This document shows, in pieces, positions 49,782-51,594 of a stretch of DNA of 51,594 nt. The notes below the pieces were generated by a model. That model made no database searches and was not told where the DNA came from. It worked only from the letters and a program-made list of their open reading frames with translations. Position 1 is the stretch's first letter; each line of letters begins with the position of its first letter. The translations under genes were made by a program, and so were the position numbers. The stretch spans positions 1 through 51,594 of the forward strand of contig NZ_SMJZ01000036.1 in NCBI RefSeq assembly GCF_004348345.1, written 5' to 3'. This stretch comes from Nonomuraea longispora (GTDB taxonomy: Bacteria; Actinomycetota; Actinomycetes; Streptosporangiales; Streptosporangiaceae).

Positions 49782-50998
49782 CACCGCACCGGGACCTCGC
49801 GCAGCCCGCCGACGGCGAGCCCTTCGACGCGGCGCAGGTCCTTCGCGGGAACGGCCAGCTCCAGCGAGGGCAGCCGGCGCAGCAGCACCTCGAGCACGGT
49901 CTGCAGCTCGGTGCGGGCCAGCGCCTGCCCCAGGCACGAGTGCGGGCCGGACCCGAAGGTCAGGTGCGGGTTGGGGACGCGGTCGAGCCTCATCTCACCG
50001 GCGTGCTCGAAGGCGTTCTCGTCGCGGTTGGCCGCGGCCATGCTGCACACCACGGTCGTGCCCCGGGGGATGACGGCGCCGGCGATCTCGACCTCCTCGC
50101 CCAGGTAGCGCGGCATGCCGAAGCCGGGGTTGGCGTCGAACCGCAGCGCCTCCTCCACCGCGGAGCGCACCAGGGAAGGATCCGCGAGCAGCCGCTCCCA
50201 GCGCCGCCGGTCGGCCAGCAACATGGCCACCATCTTGCCGATCATGTTGGCCGTGGTCTCGTGCCCGGCGACCAGCAGTCCCATGCCGGTGGCGACCAGC
50301 GCTCCGTCGGGCATCGGCTCGCCGGCGGCGTCGGCGCCCTTGCTGAGCTCGCTGAGCAGGTCGTCGCCCGGCCGGGCGCGCCTGGCCGCGACGTGCTCGC
50401 CCATGTACGCCACGAACTCGGCCTGCGCCGCGTCGATCTCCGCCTGCGTGTAGCGGGTCAGGTTGAGCAGCGTGTCGGACCAGTACGCGAACTTGTCGCG
50501 GTCGGAGTCGGGGACCCCGAGCAGGTCGCAGATGACCCACACAGGCAGCGGGAAGCCCAGGCTCGCCTTGAGGTCGGCCGGATGACCCTGGGCCACCATG
50601 TCGTCGATGAGCCGGTCGGCCATCGCCTCGATGCCGGGCTTCAGCGCCGCCATGCGCCTGGCCGTGAACCATCTGCCGACCATGCGCCGCCACCGCTGGT
50701 GCCCTTCTCCGCTCTGCGGGATGGTCGAGGCCATCGAGCTGTTGAACACGCCGCCCGACTCGTTGGCGGCGATGCGGGCCGCGTCGTCGGCGTCCAGCTG
50801 CCGGGTGAAGCGCGGGTCCGACAACACCTGTTTCACGTCGTCGTACCTGGTCAGCAGGGATGCCCGGTCGCCGCTGGGCAACCTCACCCGGGCGACGGGG
50901 CACTGCTCGCGCAGCCGCGCCCACCCGGCCGGCGGATCGAGCGCGGCGTCGCTGGGAATGGGGTAGTTCAGCGTTTGTGCCACGTCGTCTTGGCGCAT
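49778..50998 (-). CDS. Cytochrome P450
   Basis: A 406-residue bacterial P450 monooxygenase. I-helix oxygen-binding motif LLVAGHETTANM, K-helix ExxR in VEEALRFDA, and haem-thiolate loop LTFGSGPHSCLGQALARTEL are intact. The start is ATG 50998 with AGGAGG 6 nt upstream. It is first in a unit with TetR and ferredoxin. It has the length and motifs of actinomycete CYP105/CYP107-like enzymes acting on natural products or xenobiotics, but no biosynthetic genes are visible and the substrate is unknown. Confidence 0.95.
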   Translation of the reverse strand: MRQDDVAQTLNYPIPSDAALDPPAGWARLREQCPVARVRLPSGDRASLLTRYDDVKQVLSDPRFTRQLDADDAARIAANESGGVFNSSMASTIPQSGEGHQRWRRMVGRWFTARRMAALKPGIEAMADRLIDDMVAQGHPADLKASLGFPLPVWVICDLLGVPDSDRDKFAYWSDTLLNLTRYTQAEIDAAQAEFVAYMGEHVAARRARPGDDLLSELSKGADAAGEPMPDGALVATGMGLLVAGHETTANMIGKMVAMLLADRRRWERLLADPSLVRSAVEEALRFDANPGFGMPRYLGEEVEIAGAVIPRGTTVVCSMAAANRDENAFEHAGEMRLDRVPNPHLTFGSGPHSCLGQALARTELQTVLEVLLRRLPSLELAVPAKDLRRVEGLAVGGLREVPVRW

Positions 50999-51025
50999 CA
51001 CGGACCTCCTCGGATTTCGCCGCCA

Positions 51026-51054
51026 GTTAACCCGGGCAGGTCAGCTTAAGTCAA
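51026..51054 (-). promoter_or_regulatory. Candidate promoter of the P450 operon
   Basis: On the reverse strand TTGACT (51054-51049) and GTTAAC (51031-51026) are separated by exactly 17 bp, about 28 bp before the P450 ATG. This would give a short leader containing the AGGAGG site. Confidence 0.6.
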
Positions 51055-51329
51055 GCGACTGCATTAAAATCGGGATCGTGGTCGCGCTCAGGCGGTGTCA
51101 GTCGCGAGCCGTTCGCGTGGGAAGTGCGCGCCCGAGGCGGCCGAGCGGGGACATAAGCATTGACCAGTGGCGAGAGCGCCATGGCGGCGGCGCTCACCAG
51201 CAGGCCGCAGGCGCCGAATGCGAAGTTGATCGCCATGGGGGCGGCGAGCGTGCCGGGCGAGGAACCATGCAGCGCGGGCACGGCCAGCATCCCGGCGTCG
51301 CCGAGCACGGCGGCCGACGCCATCACCAC
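51051..51329 (-). pseudogene. Membrane-protein C-terminal fragment (possibly MFS)
   Basis: The strand reads two hydrophobic stretches (VVMASAAVLGDAGMLAVPAL; NFAFGACGLLVSAAAMALSP) and a polar tail to the stop at 51051. The frame extends upstream as KRALPGRYGFG without a start codon or ribosome binding site. It looks like the last helices of a larger transporter. The MFS suggestion is weak. Its 3' end overlaps the P450 promoter. Confidence 0.35.
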
Positions 51330-51514
51330 GCCGAAGCCGTACCGTCCCGGCAGCGCCCGTTTCCCCCCTGCGTCGCGGGATGAATCTTGCCTTTCGCTCC
51401 CTAATGGTCAATAGTCGAACAATATCGGTCAGATTCGGTCGTTGCGGCGACCGGAACTGAGTGGGCCCGGGTGCCGCCCGGTCGCCGTCACCCCCGAGAA
51501 CGCCCGAGGTGACC
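51330..51514. other. AT-richer spacer before right-edge gene
   Basis: The stretch 51400-51440 (around TCAATAGTCGAACAATATCG) is notably AT-rich for this genome and probably holds the promoter of the rightward gene at 51515. No clear boxes are assigned. Confidence 0.35.
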
Positions 51515-51594
51515 ATGAGACGCACGGCTGCTGCGCTCGTCCTGCTCGCGGTGCTCGCCGCGCCGAACGCCCTGCGCCCCGCCCCGGCGGCCGC
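51515..51594 (+). CDS. Secreted protein, N-terminal signal peptide only (runs off right edge)
   Basis: ATG 51515 with GAGGTG 5 nt upstream starts MRRTAAALVLLAVLAAPNAL and continues Pro/Ala-rich to the window end. The basic head, hydrophobic core and Ala-rich end form a Sec signal peptide. Only 26 codons are visible, so the product is unknown. Confidence 0.6.
   Translation, partial: MRRTAAALVLLAVLAAPNALRPAPAA

Noticed and set aside
48887..51001. Secondary-metabolite biosynthetic cluster around the P450
   Set aside because: No polyketide, peptide, terpene or tailoring genes other than P450 and ferredoxin lie in the window.

Overview
The window is very GC-rich, with dense genes on both strands, GTG and TTG starts, purine-rich ribosome binding sites and 1 to 14 bp overlaps inside operons. 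Together with DUF3040, DUF4383, many SpoIIE/STAS/HATPase regulators and an MsiK-style sugar ABC operon that has no ATPase gene, this points to an actinomycete chromosome. I infer Streptosporangiaceae (Nonomuraea-like); no rRNA or other marker proves it. I saw no tRNA, rRNA, CRISPR array or intact mobile element.

Layout. 1-4530: the edge of an HTH regulator gene, a frameshifted and truncated lacI, and a three-gene CUT1 sugar-uptake operon with two surviving LacI-type operators, followed by a scrap of an IS200/IS605 transposase. 4564-8801: a lipoprotein, an MHS-family MFS transporter, a cluster of very small genes (one frameshifted), a Rid-like protein and a DUF4383 membrane protein. 8931-14834: an anti-sigma-like ATPase-fold protein, cytochrome oxidase subunit I, a PAS/GAF/SpoIIE phosphatase, a phosphotransferase and the dead N-terminus of an acyl-CoA synthetase. 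14961-17443: an overlapping operon of a Tm-1-like protein, a PEP-hydrolase-like TIM barrel and a cupin. 17618-21120: a site-2 protease, a LacI regulator, a DUF3040 protein and a MarR regulator with a palindrome at its start codon.

21288-25648: a complete quaternary-amine (osmoprotectant) ABC operon divergent from an IclR regulator. 25662-32964: a DUF4142 lipoprotein, STAS protein, Dps, a kinase-like protein, two overlapping DksA/TraR genes, glutathione-independent formaldehyde dehydrogenase, and a His-rich secreted protein behind an AT-richer structured leader. 33099-41841: a levanase-like GH32 enzyme under a 32-bp perfect palindrome, an ABC-F ATPase, STAS protein, TrkH potassium transporter, cation/proton antiporter and peptide chain release factor 3. 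41934-48442: a PhoD phosphatase, a second SpoIIE phosphatase, a methyltransferase, and a two-gene locus encoding a protein with eight 11-residue repeats. 48518-51594: a decayed P450, ferredoxin, TetR and an intact P450 in one transcription unit, then a membrane-protein fragment and the start of a secreted protein.

Themes. (1) Partner-switching stress signalling parts are scattered (8931, 11331, 26566, 37055, 43499). (2) Gene decay recurs: lacI, IS200, the 7275 gene, acyl-CoA synthetase, P450, and the 51051 fragment. (3) Several operators are clear palindromes whose regulators are broken or not adjacent. The best candidates for undescribed biology are the 11-residue-repeat protein with its partner (46311-47697) and the His-rich secreted protein with its leader (32040-32964).
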